Below are positions 38,878-50,583 of a DNA stretch of 64,000 bases, in pieces. The notes under the pieces were generated by a model. That model did no database searches. It was not told the DNA's origin and worked only from the letters and a program-made list of their open reading frames with translations. The translations under genes were made by a program, and so were the position numbers. Origin of the DNA: Tanytarsus gracilentus (lineage: Eukaryota > Arthropoda > Insecta > Diptera > Chironomidae); contig JAXRKN010000043.1 in assembly GCA_038502055.1 (NCBI GenBank), forward strand, positions 7,874,001-7,938,000. The letters are read 5' to 3'. Within the stretch, counting starts at the first letter, position 1. Every line of letters starts with the position of its first letter.

Positions 38878-40325
38878 TTCTGCAAGCTTTAATTGTCGAG
38901 TTAAATTTTTTTAATTCCTTCTGAGTGCCTTCGATCAAACAATTTTGTGTTGTATGCTGAATAGAATGTAGATACAAACTGCTAGGCGACCGAAATCGTT
39001 TGCTATGGTTACTACAATTTTCAATATTACTTTTTTGCTAGTTTTCTGTTTGCTTCGTGTCTACAAAAATTTCTGCGTTCTGTTTGAATTCTCATTTCAA
39101 AAATGAAGATAAATTTGATAAAAAATTTGAAAAATTAACAGTCAAAAATCGAACATCTTTAAAAATTCATGATTTACGTGGAAATTTTTTTCATCTTTCT
39201 CAAACGCTCATAAATTTTATATAAAGCAAAAAAGTCCACATCGAATGGAGAAAGAAAGGCAAGAAAGAGATTTAAAGCGTCTTCAAAGAGCGTAGCGTGT
39301 ACTGCACACATAACTCGTAATTAAATTTTTAATAAAATGCTTTTAACTTTGATATGTTAAGAGCTCCTTCATAAATCTCTGCTGTTGCTTTCGCGATTGT
39401 GAAAATTTCTTTCCTTCGTCGCAGAAACTTCACGTTGAGTGTGGATGTCAACAAAAGTAAAATATTTCATTTCGTTTCACTGTTTTTCTTTTGTTTCTTT
39501 TGCCCCTCATCACACCAAGTAAAATTTTCCTTTCGGGAATTCGCTTTCGACTTTATTATGTTGAGAGATTTTTCATCTCGTCAGTTCTGCGTAAATGAAA
39601 AATGACACGTGAAATTAATTTAACATTCTTTTCAACCTGCTTTGTTATTCGGATGTGATTTCAGGGTTTATTACATTTGGGAATTTGTCATAGGAAATGA
39701 TTGAAAAAATCATAAGTGACAGGTGTTACAAGGTGTTCACTTTCTCAGGTTATTGTAATGTGACGACTTGAGTTTAACATTTGTTTAAATTATAAATAAT
39801 TTTTACATCAACCAATTTGAGTTCAATCCTAAATTAAAATTCGAGTGTTCAATTTTCATCATCTGCGTCAATTTTATTTAAGGAAGTAATTTAATAAAAA
39901 CTTGAGTGACTTGATAAAAATCAAATTTGTTTCCATCATGCAAAAAATATCAAAATTTTCCATCTCAATAGATCTCAATTCCCGAGACGGGGCCAAGGTT
40001 GATTTGCTCATGTGAATCTGAAGATTCATTTCATAGGAAAAAAAATCATTTCCAATTCAACGAACTACCAAAAAAAATATTTTGCTCTTTTTATTGATCT
40101 GAATCAATTAAATTAAATACGGGCCATCATTAAATTCGAAAATTGATGCAAATTGAAAAAAGCCTGAATGAATAAAATTAAAGTTTAATTGCCGACTTAG
40201 TAGAGCGAGAAATCCTTCTCGTCTGTAATTGACGATTGTGCTGATGTGATGGCCATTATAATTTTCAACTATTAATCCTCCGAAGCTTTCATATCCTCTT
40301 AGTTGAATCAATATAAATTAGGTTT
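38878..40325. other. Intergenic region between CFAP298 and array gene 3
   Basis: No supported gene. A 67-codon minus-strand frame at 40108-40311 starts just after the stop of array gene 3 but lacks family motifs and is taken as 3' flanking sequence. Confidence 0.45.
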
Positions 40326-43300
40326 TTAGTGAAATAAAATTGCCAAAAAGCTCACGGGGCAATTTTCTCGATAGAGTTCAGCGCAATTTTCTTCATTCGC
40401 CCGCATTGCATTGCTATAATCATCATTCATTTCGCCTTTAATTGGAATTCTAAATTGAAGAAATAGAAAAATGTTAAGAAATTAGCTCGATAAAAAAAAC
40501 TTACGTGAAAATAGTTCTCAATAAATCGTGAAGGAGCGAGTAACCTCTGGGTTTAAGAAAATGCTGCACCTCACACATTGTTCTCAGCAAACAACTTTTG
40601 ACGTATTCAGAGTTGCTGTAAGAAAATTTCAATGCATAAATTTCAACGAGTCACATAAACACGGACAGCCACTCGAGGAAAAAGTTTTCTTTCCTCTTCA
40701 ATGCCTTCAACAATCATAAAAAATAATATTTTTCCTCCGGTTCTCCGGCAAACCCAATTTCTTCTCTTCAAATCTCTCGCAAAGACGCGAATTGTGAAAT
40801 CACATCGGTGACTGCTCTCGCAGTGGATTTATTGTCAATTCTTTCCTTTTATTCGATTTTTATTGTTATATCTTTTTCAATAAACTGGCAGCGTGGCAAT
40901 TGGAAGCGAATAAGAAAAAATTTCCTTTCACGCTTCGCTCATTTGAGCCAATTTTTTGGTCCTTGTAGGAATTTTGCGGATGCGGTGCGATGTAAAGTAA
41001 TTGTATATTCAAGGATGGAATTAAATGTAAATTAAAAGCTAATATTTGCGGTTGCTAAATGTTAAATTAATTGAAATGCAAACATATTAATAGAGAGACA
41101 CTAACGTAGGTCTTTACACAACTAAGGATGTGGGACTTTTTGAATTTTAAATTTTTGTGTTAATAATTTAAAAAATTAACAACTTAAAATGGTTCATTTT
41201 CATTCTTTTAATCAAAGACAAACGTTTAAAATTTGAAATAAAATTTATTCCCGAAATCACCGCAAAGTTTTTTTACACCCTTTTGATGTTTTAGTTTTAT
41301 GCTCTTAAAAATTCTCCTCATTTCAATCATTACTTCTCTTTGCAAGGCAAGGCAATTTATTGTATATGTGTGCGGAATGTTTGGAGGGTTGGCTTTGATA
41401 ATAAAACTAAATTACTTCACTAAAAAATGAATAAAACAACGCAAAATTCATAAAGAGTATTTTTGTGGAAACATTGAAGATGTAAATTATTCAAGTTTTT
41501 CTATTATATTCAAGCGGAACAAGAAAATCAATTTTTCTGTTGCCAAACAATTTTATAGCCTAAAAAAATTTGAAGTTAACTTTAAAAAGTGTGAAAAAGA
41601 ATAAATCTAGATGTCTTTTAACTTCCATCGCTAAATTATTTTAATGAAGATAATTTTTTTCATTCAACAATCTTCAAAAGAAACGAGTTTAAAAAAATAC
41701 TAAAGAGGCCTTTTTTATCTCAACCAGCTATCTCAAAAATGCAGGATGAGAAGAAAGTCTTCGAAAATTACTCTTGAAAATTTTATAATTTAAATTTAAT
41801 GATAAATTATTGCACTGACTCGACTGCTGCATACAATATTTTTCTCATCTTAAGTGAGAAGCTTGGTGTCTGCCAGCCATTAATCCCTGTTGTACTCTTT
41901 GTTTTTATCATTACTGCGTTCACAAATGCTGCAGGTGGAAATTTTTGTCAAGGGATGAAAATTTTGAAAGATTTTTGAGAATTAATTTAAGCGCAATGAT
42001 AAAAAAATTAAAGGAATTTGAGGTAACAAAAGAGAAAAAATTCAGTTGCGATAATAAAAATGAAATGAAAATCTTGCTGAATAATGGTAGGCATTTGTCC
42101 CTTTTAATACCATCTACAAGTTGCCTCTTATATGAGTAAAAGAAAATACCCATGATGACAGGAAACAAGTGCAATTAATAACAATTATATTACTCTTTCT
42201 CTTTTCATTCTCATTCAACTCTTTAATTACTATCCGGGGAGTATAAGTGGGTAAATAAGCACAGAAGAAGTTTGTGCTGGATCTATTTTAGGAAAATCAT
42301 CATGCAAAATGCTTTTTTATTGCTCTCAATGAATTGACAAACTCGTTGACTTAACAGTTATTAACTAATATATAAAATCTCCTTTGTTAGATAAAAAGCA
42401 GGGGGCGGACGACTTGGATATAAATTTTTTGGGTATATAAAAATCTAAAATTTATATTTTTATATTTTTATATACCTCATTTATATTTTTATATTTTTTA
42501 TGTTTTTATATTTTTATATACTTTTCGATCGGAATTTACTCCTGATTATGACTTTGCAACCAAAAATTTAAAGCTGGAAGTGAGATCCAGTAGAACTATG
42601 ATCCAGCGATGGATTTGATAGGCATTCGAACTAGATTCAGTACTTAAATTGAGATTCATTGGAACTAAGATCCAGCTCTGGAAGTGAGATCCAGCAGTTT
42701 TAAGATTTAGTGCTGGAAGTCTGGAAGTGAGATCCAGTAGAACTAAGATCCAGCGATGGATTTGATAGCCATTCGAACTAGATTCAGTGCTTAAATTGAG
42801 ATCCATTGGAACTAAGATCCAGCTCTGGAAGTGAGATCCAGTAGTTTTAAAATTTAGTGCTGGAAGTGAGATCCAGTAGAACTAAGATCCAGCGATGGAT
42901 TTGATAGGCATTCGAACTAGATTCAGTGCTTAAATTGAGATCCATTGGAACTAAGATCCAGCTCTGGAAGTGAGATCCAGCAGTTTTAAAATTTAGTGCT
43001 GGAAGTGAGATCCAGTAGAACTAAGATCCAGCGATGGATTTGATAGCCATTCGAACAGAGATTTAGTGCTTAAATTGAGATCCAAATGCTCGAAATGCAA
43101 TTTAAAATTTTTTTTTGTCGTTAAGAAACAAACAAAAAGTATATAAAGTATATAAAATATCAATTTATATTTTTAAATAAATTTATATTTTTATATTTCT
43201 CATTTATATTTTTATATTTTTGAGATATATAAAGTATATAAAATTTATATACTAGTCGCTCGCCCCCTGATAAAAAGTTAAATTACTCACAGTGGAGATG

Positions 43301-44167
43301 CATTAAGAATTCGCTCATATAAATCTCTTCTCTCACGATGCGCACGAAAATGCTTCCAACTCTCATTCTCTTTGCCATCATCGAGTGCAAGAATTCTCTG
43401 TTTATTATCAAACGCCATAAAATCACTCGGATATAACGCCGACGATGACGATGATGATGAGTGTTGCGATGGCAATTGCTGATTAAAATTTAAATCATTG
43501 CGATTCAATTGCGAAGTTGTTGATTGCAGCCATGGTAGTTTTTGTCTATAAAGCATTGGATTCCATTTGATTGAGACGGGAGGCGCTGAATTGGGGTTGA
43601 ATAAATTTTGCTCATTCCAATTTTTGTGTGCAATCTAGATGGAAATTAAGAATTTAAAAAAATTTATTTTAATTTATTTATTTACATTTCCCACTCTCCT
43701 CGATGCTTTTTGATTGTCTTCATTTATTTTTGCGATAACATCGTTAGTCCAACCACCATCTGGTTGCCATACTTCATTCGGCGGTGTTCCTGACTCTACA
43801 GGTTGAATTGATTGCTCTGTTGTAGTGGTTGGTTTTGTTGGTGGCCTAAGAGTCACCTCTGGTTGATGCCACGTTGATGGGAGTGGATAAAACAGATCCC
43901 ATTCGATAATTAAATTTTGTCCAGTTGGTCGTCGGTATCCCAATGGCTTTACCAATGACGCTGTGAGCTGACAAAAGAAAAATTTAATCTCGTTTTAAAC
44001 TTTTACGAAAGCTAGCATACCAAAACGTTGCTGCCTGGTCGCCAAACTAAAAATCTCTTACGACGCGAAAGAATTCTTTCAATTGTGATATTTTTATTTG
44101 TGGAACAATTAATCGAACTTATGGATGTTAAAAATATTAAGAAAAGTTGAAATATTATAAAGTTCAT
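40326..44167 (-). CDS. DM4/DM12 family secreted protein (array gene 3)
   Basis: Five exons, complement(44021-44167), (43686-43967), (43291-43634), (40505-40615) and (40326-40449), give 335 aa. A signal peptide (IIFQLFLIFLTSISSINC) precedes ILSRRKRFLVWRPGSNVL. Exon 2 has LVKPLGYRRPTGQNLIIEWD and a threonine/proline-rich linker. Exon 3 is long, with a serine run (HSSSSSSSALYP) and ends FRAHRERRDLYERILNASP. The last two exons hold the DM4/DM12 core EYVKSCLLRTMCEVQHFL, LLRTIF, and NCAELYRENCP, ending in VSFLAILFH. Gene 4 has the same intron positions and phases and the same 111-nt fourth exon, so the two are recent duplicates. Intron 3 is 2.7 kb and contains a hAT-like MITE. Confidence 0.9.
40616..42390. 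other. Intron 3 of array gene 3, part without features
   Basis: AT-rich intron sequence. Nothing is recognised before the MITE at 42399. Confidence 0.45.
42399..43269. mobile_element. hAT-like MITE carrying an internal minisatellite
   Basis: An 871-bp element. The left end reads CAGGGGGCGGACGACTTGGA, and the complement of the right end reads CAGGGGGCGAGCGACTAGTA. The 8-bp ATAAAAAG flanks both ends (42391-42398 and 43270-43277). The CAGGG terminus with an 8-bp target-site duplication is characteristic of the hAT superfamily. Inside the terminal repeats are AT-rich runs built on TATATTTTTATAT, and the centre is a tandem repeat. No transposase is encoded, so it is a non-autonomous copy. It lies about 20 bp from the donor of exon 3 of array gene 3, within intron 3. 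Confidence 0.93.
42571..43086. repeat. 139-bp tandem repeat inside the hAT-like MITE
   Basis: About 3.6 copies. The marker GAGATCCAGTAGAACTA begins at 42582, 42729, 42868 and 43007. The spacing is 139 bp for the last two intervals and 147 bp for the first, which carries an extra CTGGAAGT. Each unit is itself built from variants of GATCCAG (AGATCCAGC, GAGATCCAGTAG, GATTCAGTGC), so it looks like a higher-order repeat. The short ORF through it (complement 42546-42806) is not a gene. Confidence 0.93.
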
Positions 44168-44724
44168 TTTAATTAAACTTAAATAATTTTTTCAACACGT
44201 TGCAAACTTTTTTTTCCTTTTCAGAAGAAAAACTGCCACTTTTCACAAATTATATGGTAAGAGCCATGGATCTTCGCACATGTCGCTCACTCACGCAGTA
44301 AAGAACTTTTTTAAGAGCAAAAAGGAAGCGACTTTGACAGAAATTGATTGAAGTGTATTTTCTGTGCCTTGTTTTTACTCCTTCCGTTCTTGATATTTGC
44401 TGAATCAGGGAAGAAAATGGAAAAACTTTTTTTCTCTCCTCTCAAACTCTCGTGTGTTGTTGGTGGCAACAAGAAGTTGAAACTCGAGAAAAGAAATTTA
44501 TTTAAGGCAAAAGAAATACTGATTTACCATCGTTATTTTTCTTCTCACACTCACTCAATGATGTTCGATAAAGAGAGCAATTTTTATTTGAGGGAGTGTG
44601 ATAGGTGTCAAGTGATATTGATAGCGGAAGCTTTATTTAAACTTTTAATTTGACACCTCTCCAAAATTCTATGTGTGACTTGATTTTTTTCTCGTTACTT
44701 AACGGAAAATATTTTTAAACTTTA

Positions 44725-45880
44725 TTAACTTTTGAGATGTAACAAAAACCCTAAAATGCTTATGGGACATTTTTCTTTGTAAATATTATAGCAGTCAGAT
44801 CCAGAATCTACTCGCATCGCATCCGAATATTCATCTTTAGATGTTTCCTTCAATGGAATGCTAAAAAATTTAAATTTTCATCATTTCGTTCACAATATCT
44901 TGAGTACTCACGTAAAAACCGCTCTCAGTACATCATGAAGTAGCGAATAGCCTTTAGGATATAAAAAGTGCTGTGCCTCGCACATCATTCTCAGCAAACA
45001 GCTTCTAATAAAATCAGAATTCCTATTTCGACGAAGCAAATAAAATTGAGTAGAAAATTTAATTTAAATTTACTCACAATGGCGATGCGGCTTGAATGCG
45101 TTCATATAAATCTCGTCGGTCGCGATGCGCTCGATAATGCTCCCAATCCTCATCAGCGTCCGATTCATGCAGGTCAATTATTGAACGACCAAATCGAGTT
45201 TGTTGATCGTTTGAAATTAAAATTCTTGGATCTTGCTGCGGATATGATGGAATCGCTTGTCGCGAATAAAGTTGATTGAAATTATTCGAGCGCTGTTGAT
45301 TTTTATACATCATCGGATTCCATTTATACGATAGTGGCTGCCGTGGTTTTTGAAAGGAGTCAAACGAATTAAACTCGTTCCAATTGCGGTTTTTAAACTA
45401 CAAGAATTTTATGTTGGAATAAAAATTACGAATTAATTTTATTAAATTCACATTGTCAATCCTCCGTGAGCGAAGAGGTTTCGACATTTCCGTAGTTGCA
45501 ACAATTGGAACTAGCTTATGTGTTGTTAGTTTCTTTTGAATTTTCCAGCTTGTCGGCAGTGGATAGAAAATGTCCCACTCAATAATCAATGCATGTCCCG
45601 TTGGTTTTTTAAAAGCCAAAGGCTTCACGAGCGATGCTGTAATCTGACAATGTTAAATCAAATTTATGCAAATTTGCGCTTGAAATTTTCTTACCAGCAC
45701 GTTACTGCCCGCCCTCCACACGAGAAATCTTCTTTTGCGTGAAAGCACCTTCTGAAAAGATCGATCATACTCCGTGACATTTTGTCGCTTCTGCTCATGG
45801 CACAAGGCATAATTTAAAAAGATTCCAATTACAATGAGAAGCACTTGACAAATTGTTAAATTCAATAATAATCGTCCCAT
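44725..45880 (-). CDS. DM4/DM12 family secreted protein (array gene 4)
   Basis: Five exons, complement(45695-45880), (45452-45643), (45078-45397), (44912-45022) and (44725-44860), give 314 aa. A signal peptide (ICQVLLIVIGIFLNYALC) is followed by KVLSRKRRFLVWRAGSNVL, then LVKPLAFKKPTGHALIIEWD and FYPLPTSW. Exon 3 contains NRNWNEFNSF, SYKWNPMMYK and FRAHRERRDLYE-type HYRAHRDRRDLYERIQAASP. The core FIRSCLLRMMCEAQHFLY and CYNIYKEKCPISILGFLLH complete the family domain. All four introns are short, unlike gene 3, whose third intron expanded. Exon phases match gene 3 throughout. Start chosen at the first ATG ahead of the signal peptide. Confidence 0.9.
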
Positions 45881-46425
45881 CTTAATTCACTTCTCTTTTG
45901 ATTGATTTTCTGTCACAATTCAACTAACTCTCCATAACGAAAATCGCTTCTCGACTGTCATCCATTTAAAATGCGATGCCTGATGAAATCTTTTGTCTTA
46001 GATATTTTTCGGTGTGAGAAATTTAATTAATAAAATTAAATGAATGTAAAATGAGAACATTGAGGAGGAAGAAATTGAAGAATGCTCTAATAATTATCAC
46101 GGTAAACACCGTTAGTCATGAGTGATAATTAATAAGTCAAACAGTTGCGTGAATATGAAATTAGAATTTGGAGCAGTAAACAGTTTGAGAGGAAAAATGT
46201 TTTCGTATAATAATTTTCTATCATTTAAAATTGAATTAGAAATTTTTCGAAAACCTTTTGCACTTTTGTTATTAAAGAAAAATAATTTCATCGTCCATCA
46301 AACGTCTGAAAAATCACACAAAACATTAAATCTCAAAACGACCAGAAAAGTAATTTAATTCGAATCCAATTTTATTTCAATTTCAAAATTCAATAAGTTC
46401 CACATCAGAAATCATTCGATGCTGA

Positions 46426-49400
46426 TCAAAATCGAAAGTCTGGTGACCAAATGCTATCTTTACATTGTGGATAGAGAATCGCACAGTCAGCAGTCAAGTT
46501 TGAGTGAGCGTTCTCATAAAGTTGATGTGAATCCTTTTTATAGCCTGGCATCACTTGATGTGGCAGTGTAAAGATGGCACGGAGAATTTCAATCAAAAAT
46601 GGCGCCTTCTCACCGCTCTGATTTTTCTGTGCCGTTTCACAAAGTGCTCTCAACACACAAGCCGTTCCGTCTTTACCGCGTCTGTTTGAACGAGAAATGG
46701 GAGAAAAAAACATTTTTGAAGTAAAATTAGCAGTTCTGAGGGTTGTTCGTAAAAGAGGTTGGAAATTTTTCTCAACATAATTTTCTAACAACTCCCAATT
46801 GATTCTTTACCCTTTCAAGAAATTTTCTACTTTTTCGTAAAGCTCAAATCTAGTGTTGCGATGATGGTCCATATAGAAGATGTCATCCTCACTTAAGTGG
46901 TCATCGACGCTTCGCTTTCCAAACACAGGATACACTCGATGGTGTTTACGGAGAAACACATTGCCCAATTTTTTCTTACCCTTCTTTTTCTCACCAAACT
47001 TGAGGGTTGTGACTTTTTTGCCGTCCTTGTTTACAAATCTGAAGATGTAAATCGGAGTTTAAGAAATAAATTAACAATATTATTCTAAATACTAACTGCC
47101 GGATTACTTTTTTCCATATGCTATCAACGTCAGTTTTATTCGATGATTTAATGATGTTTTTTGTTGCTGCAAAATTGTCAGATTTATCGCTAAAATATGA
47201 CGGCTTACCACCGCTGTAATAATATTTATGCTTGTTTATCACATCGTAATAGTTTTTCTTATTGTTGACAAAATTCAAACGATTATAATTTAAATCTATT
47301 CGACTGTGATCGTGATGGTCGTCGTAGTCAATCATCTCTTCACTGCTGCTATTATTTGGCACCTCAGTCGTTGTCGTCGTTGTGAATCTTTCCGGATGAA
47401 GTTTCATTTGTAAATTCACACGCAACTCCTTTGTGATTTGATAGAGAGGCTTACTCGGCAGCTCGAAAGCTAAAGCGCATGTTACACCCACGGTGAAGAG
47501 CAGTTGTGCAGCAACAACTGTAATCACACCACATTATGATTCACTCACGCTAATTATTTGCTAATACTCACTGCAAAAATTATGAAATTTATTAAGCAAT
47601 TATCGAGAGAATGAAACAAGGGATGGAAAATTTTCAGAATATAATTTAAAATTTTATGCTCTATTAACTCTCACATAATCATTAATGAGACACAGGAAAA
47701 AGAAACCGCACAACAAATTGAAATTTTATGCTTTTTGTTTCTTTCTTTTCAAAAGTGTACAAATGAATTTGGTGAATAATCTGGGTGAACTTTTTTTTTG
47801 CATTGGTCGATTATGCATGAATGAAAAAGTGTTGTAAGACAAAGCAAAAATTTTATGTATAAAATCGCTGGTAAAATTGTAGATCGACATCAGTTTCAAT
47901 TGTGTACAAGTCGAGTAAAAGTCAAAGTAAAAGTAGTAAAAAATGCATTCTTTCACATTTATTGTTGGATTGGCTTTGATTGCCGCTGCTTCAGCACATG
48001 GACATGCAACGAGTTACGCAATGCGCTCTGATGACCATGGACAGCATACAGAAGTTAGCCACGGTCATGAGGATGAGAGTGGACATGGTGGACATGATGA
48101 CAAACATAAAGATTATTTTCATCATCCAGCCTACAAATACGAGTATGGCGTTGAAGATCCAAAAACAAAAGACAGTCACAGTCAATGGGAGCACCGTGAT
48201 GGCGACAAAGTTACCGGTGAATACACTTTAGATGAAGCTGATGGAACCAAACGTATTGTCAAGTACTCGTCAGATAAACATGGTGGATTCACAGCTCACG
48301 TTGAACGCATCGGACACGCCACTCATCCACAAGACTATGGTCATCATCATGATGAAGTCCATGAAGAACATGCAGAACATGGAGAACATGGAGAACATGG
48401 ACATCATTAAAATGTCCAATAATTGTTATGACTGCAATTCATGTGATAATTTACGTAAAGATGTTAAATAAAAAATTCAATTCTGATTTAATTTTTTTTA
48501 AATTTCATTTTTCGGTTAATTTGATCACTTTTTTGGTACCTGATTTTTAAATTAAAAAAGTACGTTAAGCGAATTCATATGAAAAAACACAGTAAACATC
48601 ATAACGTAATTTTTAATTTCAAAAATAAGGTAGTAAAAAATTGCTTATCAAAAAATCATTTTATTATTTTTGAGCGTTAAAAATTCTCTAAACTTTGAAA
48701 GTAAATTTAATAAATCGCAAATAATTCTGAAAATTTTCCACCCATTGATGATTAATTTTTAGAACGTGCCTGGGAATTGTTTGATCGTAGACTGAATTCG
48801 CGTCCAACGCAGCAGTAAATGATTGAAATGATAAAAAAAAGTTTTTATTTTAATTTTTTTTTATCACAGCTCTCGCAGATTTTCATCCGGCTATAAATTT
48901 TAATCTTTGACATGCGATTGTAAAGTTCGCGTAATGTTTAATGAGTGAAAATTATGATTCATGTTGACTCTCGTGAGTGAGCTTCAAATCTCTCTTTTTA
49001 GTGCTTTTACTAGCAATTGCGAAGACCATAATTTTTGCCTTTCATGTGCTGTGTGTATAAGAGACTGTTGCCTTCATGTTGTTTCGCGCCTCAAGGCATG
49101 TTTGAATATAAAATATTCAAAGCAAAAAAGATTTTTCTCATCTTCCCTTCTCGCTTTGCACAAAGGAGAAATTTCTTTAATGCTTCGCATTTTTCATGAC
49201 TACGAGTGACGATGAGCAAGTAAGGACGTTCGTTGTTGTTTACATGCCATACCTTATATCTCTCTCTCTCTCTCAGCTCTTTTAGTGGAATGGAATTAAT
49301 TATTAAATAATTACAATTATAACAACAATCTTCTTGCTATATCCACTCCCATCGTACATTAGCTTGTTTTATTTACACTTATGTCGCTTTCATTAAAAAC

Positions 49401-50583
49401 TTTTTTGTGAAATGAAAACTTTGTGAGTTATTTTTTAAAAAATCCAAAGTTTTTTTAAAACAATTTGACTTAAATATTGATTTATTCTCAAATTTGATAA
49501 TTTTTATTAAATTATGAAAAATAAAAATTTACTTTATCATAATTGAAAAGCACTTTCTTAAACATTGATTTTAACTCAATTTCCATCCACTTTTCACGCC
49601 ATTCAGTCATTCTTTTATGCAGCATATAGTAATCTTTACATACTTACATATACTAAATATATGTGAGCGAAAGAGGAAAAATGTTGATTAAAATTTATTT
49701 GCATAACATAGAAAAATGTGTGTGCTTTTTGTCGACATGTTCATACGTTACGCTCACTACATGAAAATGCTCTTCTGATTTCGTGCTTTGTAAAATATTT
49801 TTCTTTCCTTTTCGCCATATTGTTTTTTTTGTGCAATTTAAGAAACACAAGCGAAAAGTTAGAAATTCGATTCGCGACCTTTAAAGACAACATGCTGCAT
49901 GTAAATATTTATCGAGAGATTTTGAAAAGTTGTGAAAAATTACTTGTGCAATTTTCAACAAGTTGACGATCATTGAATTACTCGGAGGGTAAATTTTACG
50001 GACAGCTGAATATTTTAAAAATAAGGTAACATTTTCTATACAAAAAAAATAATTTTTTTAAAGTAAAATAAGCACATATTTTGAAACAATCCTAAATCTC
50101 CATTTTTTTCACTTTAAACTATTTAAAATTTTCACCTCGTTCCAGTCCACTGATGACATCAAATCACGCAGAAGGAGGAAATTTGAAATTTTTCTTTCCT
50201 GTTTCCATTTCATCTCCTGGCTCAATTTCATCATAGCTGTGACTCTCTCACTCGGAAATACGAGATTTTTTTCATCGCCTCCGCTCAGTAATTCAATCAA
50301 GAGTTTATTGAGTGGAAATTTCATTGACATTTTTTTCGCTCACTCACTCGTCAATTTTCAAATTGTTGCATAAAATTGAGAGAAATTTCACCAACTCACC
50401 TAACTGCAATGAGCTTCCTTCTGGAAACGTAAGAGCTCGTCTTTTACGCGATAAAACTCTTCCATTATCACAATTGACGTTGTCCTCGTTGCAATGCAGC
50501 TTGCAAAGAGCATCCGTTAGACAATAAATTAAGATAATTGTAATTACACTGAGACGCTTTCCAAAATAAATTTCCATCGCCAT
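46426..50583 (-). CDS. DM4/DM12 family secreted protein with a nested cuticle gene (array gene 5)
   Basis: Four exons, complement(50400-50583), (47097-47517), (46811-47038) and (46426-46681), give 362 aa. Exon 1 encodes a signal peptide (LSVITIILIYCLTDALC) and VLSRKRRALTFPEGSSLQL. A 2.9-kb intron leads to VVAAQLLFTVGVTCALAFEL, which continues the family pattern (compare SVATCMTIGIYGNP in gene 1). Then follow a threonine run (FTTTTTTEVP), an Asp/His/Asn/Tyr-rich segment, a lysine-rich segment (GEKKKGKKKLG) and the core GKDGTACVLRALCETAQ with ILRAIFTLPHQ and DCAILYPQCKDS. Linking exon 1 to exon 2 across the large intron is an inference from phase (1) and family order. No other exon 1 is visible nearer. 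The cuticle gene at 47943-48410 lies in this intron on the other strand. Confidence 0.82.
47858..47895 (+). promoter_or_regulatory. Core promoter of the nested cuticle gene
   Basis: A TATA box TATAAAA at 47858-47864 is followed by an initiator-like TCAGTT at 47890-47895, at the expected spacing (about 32-34 nt). This predicts a 5' UTR of roughly 50 nt before the ATG at 47943. The sequence between is typical of insect cuticle gene promoters. Confidence 0.7.
47943..48410 (+). CDS. RR-2 cuticular protein (chitin-binding R&R consensus)
   Basis: An intronless 155-aa secreted structural protein of the cuticle. The signal peptide is residues 1-18 (MHSFTFIVGLALIAAASA). A His/Asp/Gly-rich region (19-60) precedes the extended RR-2 Rebers-Riddiford domain (about 64-123): YKYEYGVEDPKTKDSHSQWE, HRDGDKVTGEYTLDEADGTK, and RIVKYSSDKHGGFTAHVER. 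The EADGT and GxxAxV-type elements bind chitin in this family. The tail is His/Glu/Gly repeats (HAEHGEHGEHGHH). RR-2 proteins usually belong to hard cuticle. The gene has its own TATA box and a poly(A) signal AATAAA at 48467-48472. It lies antisense within intron 1 of array gene 5, a large-intron nesting. Such genes often have a tiny first coding exon; none is needed here. Confidence 0.96.
   Translation: MHSFTFIVGLALIAAASAHGHATSYAMRSDDHGQHTEVSHGHEDESGHGGHDDKHKDYFHHPAYKYEYGVEDPKTKDSHSQWEHRDGDKVTGEYTLDEADGTKRIVKYSSDKHGGFTAHVERIGHATHPQDYGHHHDEVHEEHAEHGEHGEHGHH
48467..48472 (+). terminator. Poly(A) signal of the cuticle gene
   Basis: AATAAA lies about 57 nt after the stop codon and is followed by T-rich sequence. 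Confidence 0.7.
48473..50399. other. Rest of intron 1 of array gene 5
   Basis: AT-rich, with a CT microsatellite near 49,260. A 73-codon minus-strand frame at 50109-50330 has no family features. No gene is supported. Confidence 0.45.

Noticed and set aside
40108..40311. 67-codon minus-strand ORF just after array gene 3
   Set aside because: No DM4/DM12 motif; gene 3 already ends with the expected CP-containing C-terminus and stop at 40326.
42546..42806. 86-codon ORF with internal repeats
   Set aside because: Reading frame through the 139-bp minisatellite.
50109..50330. 73-codon minus-strand ORF in intron 1 of array gene 5
   Set aside because: No homology pattern and no supporting splice structure.
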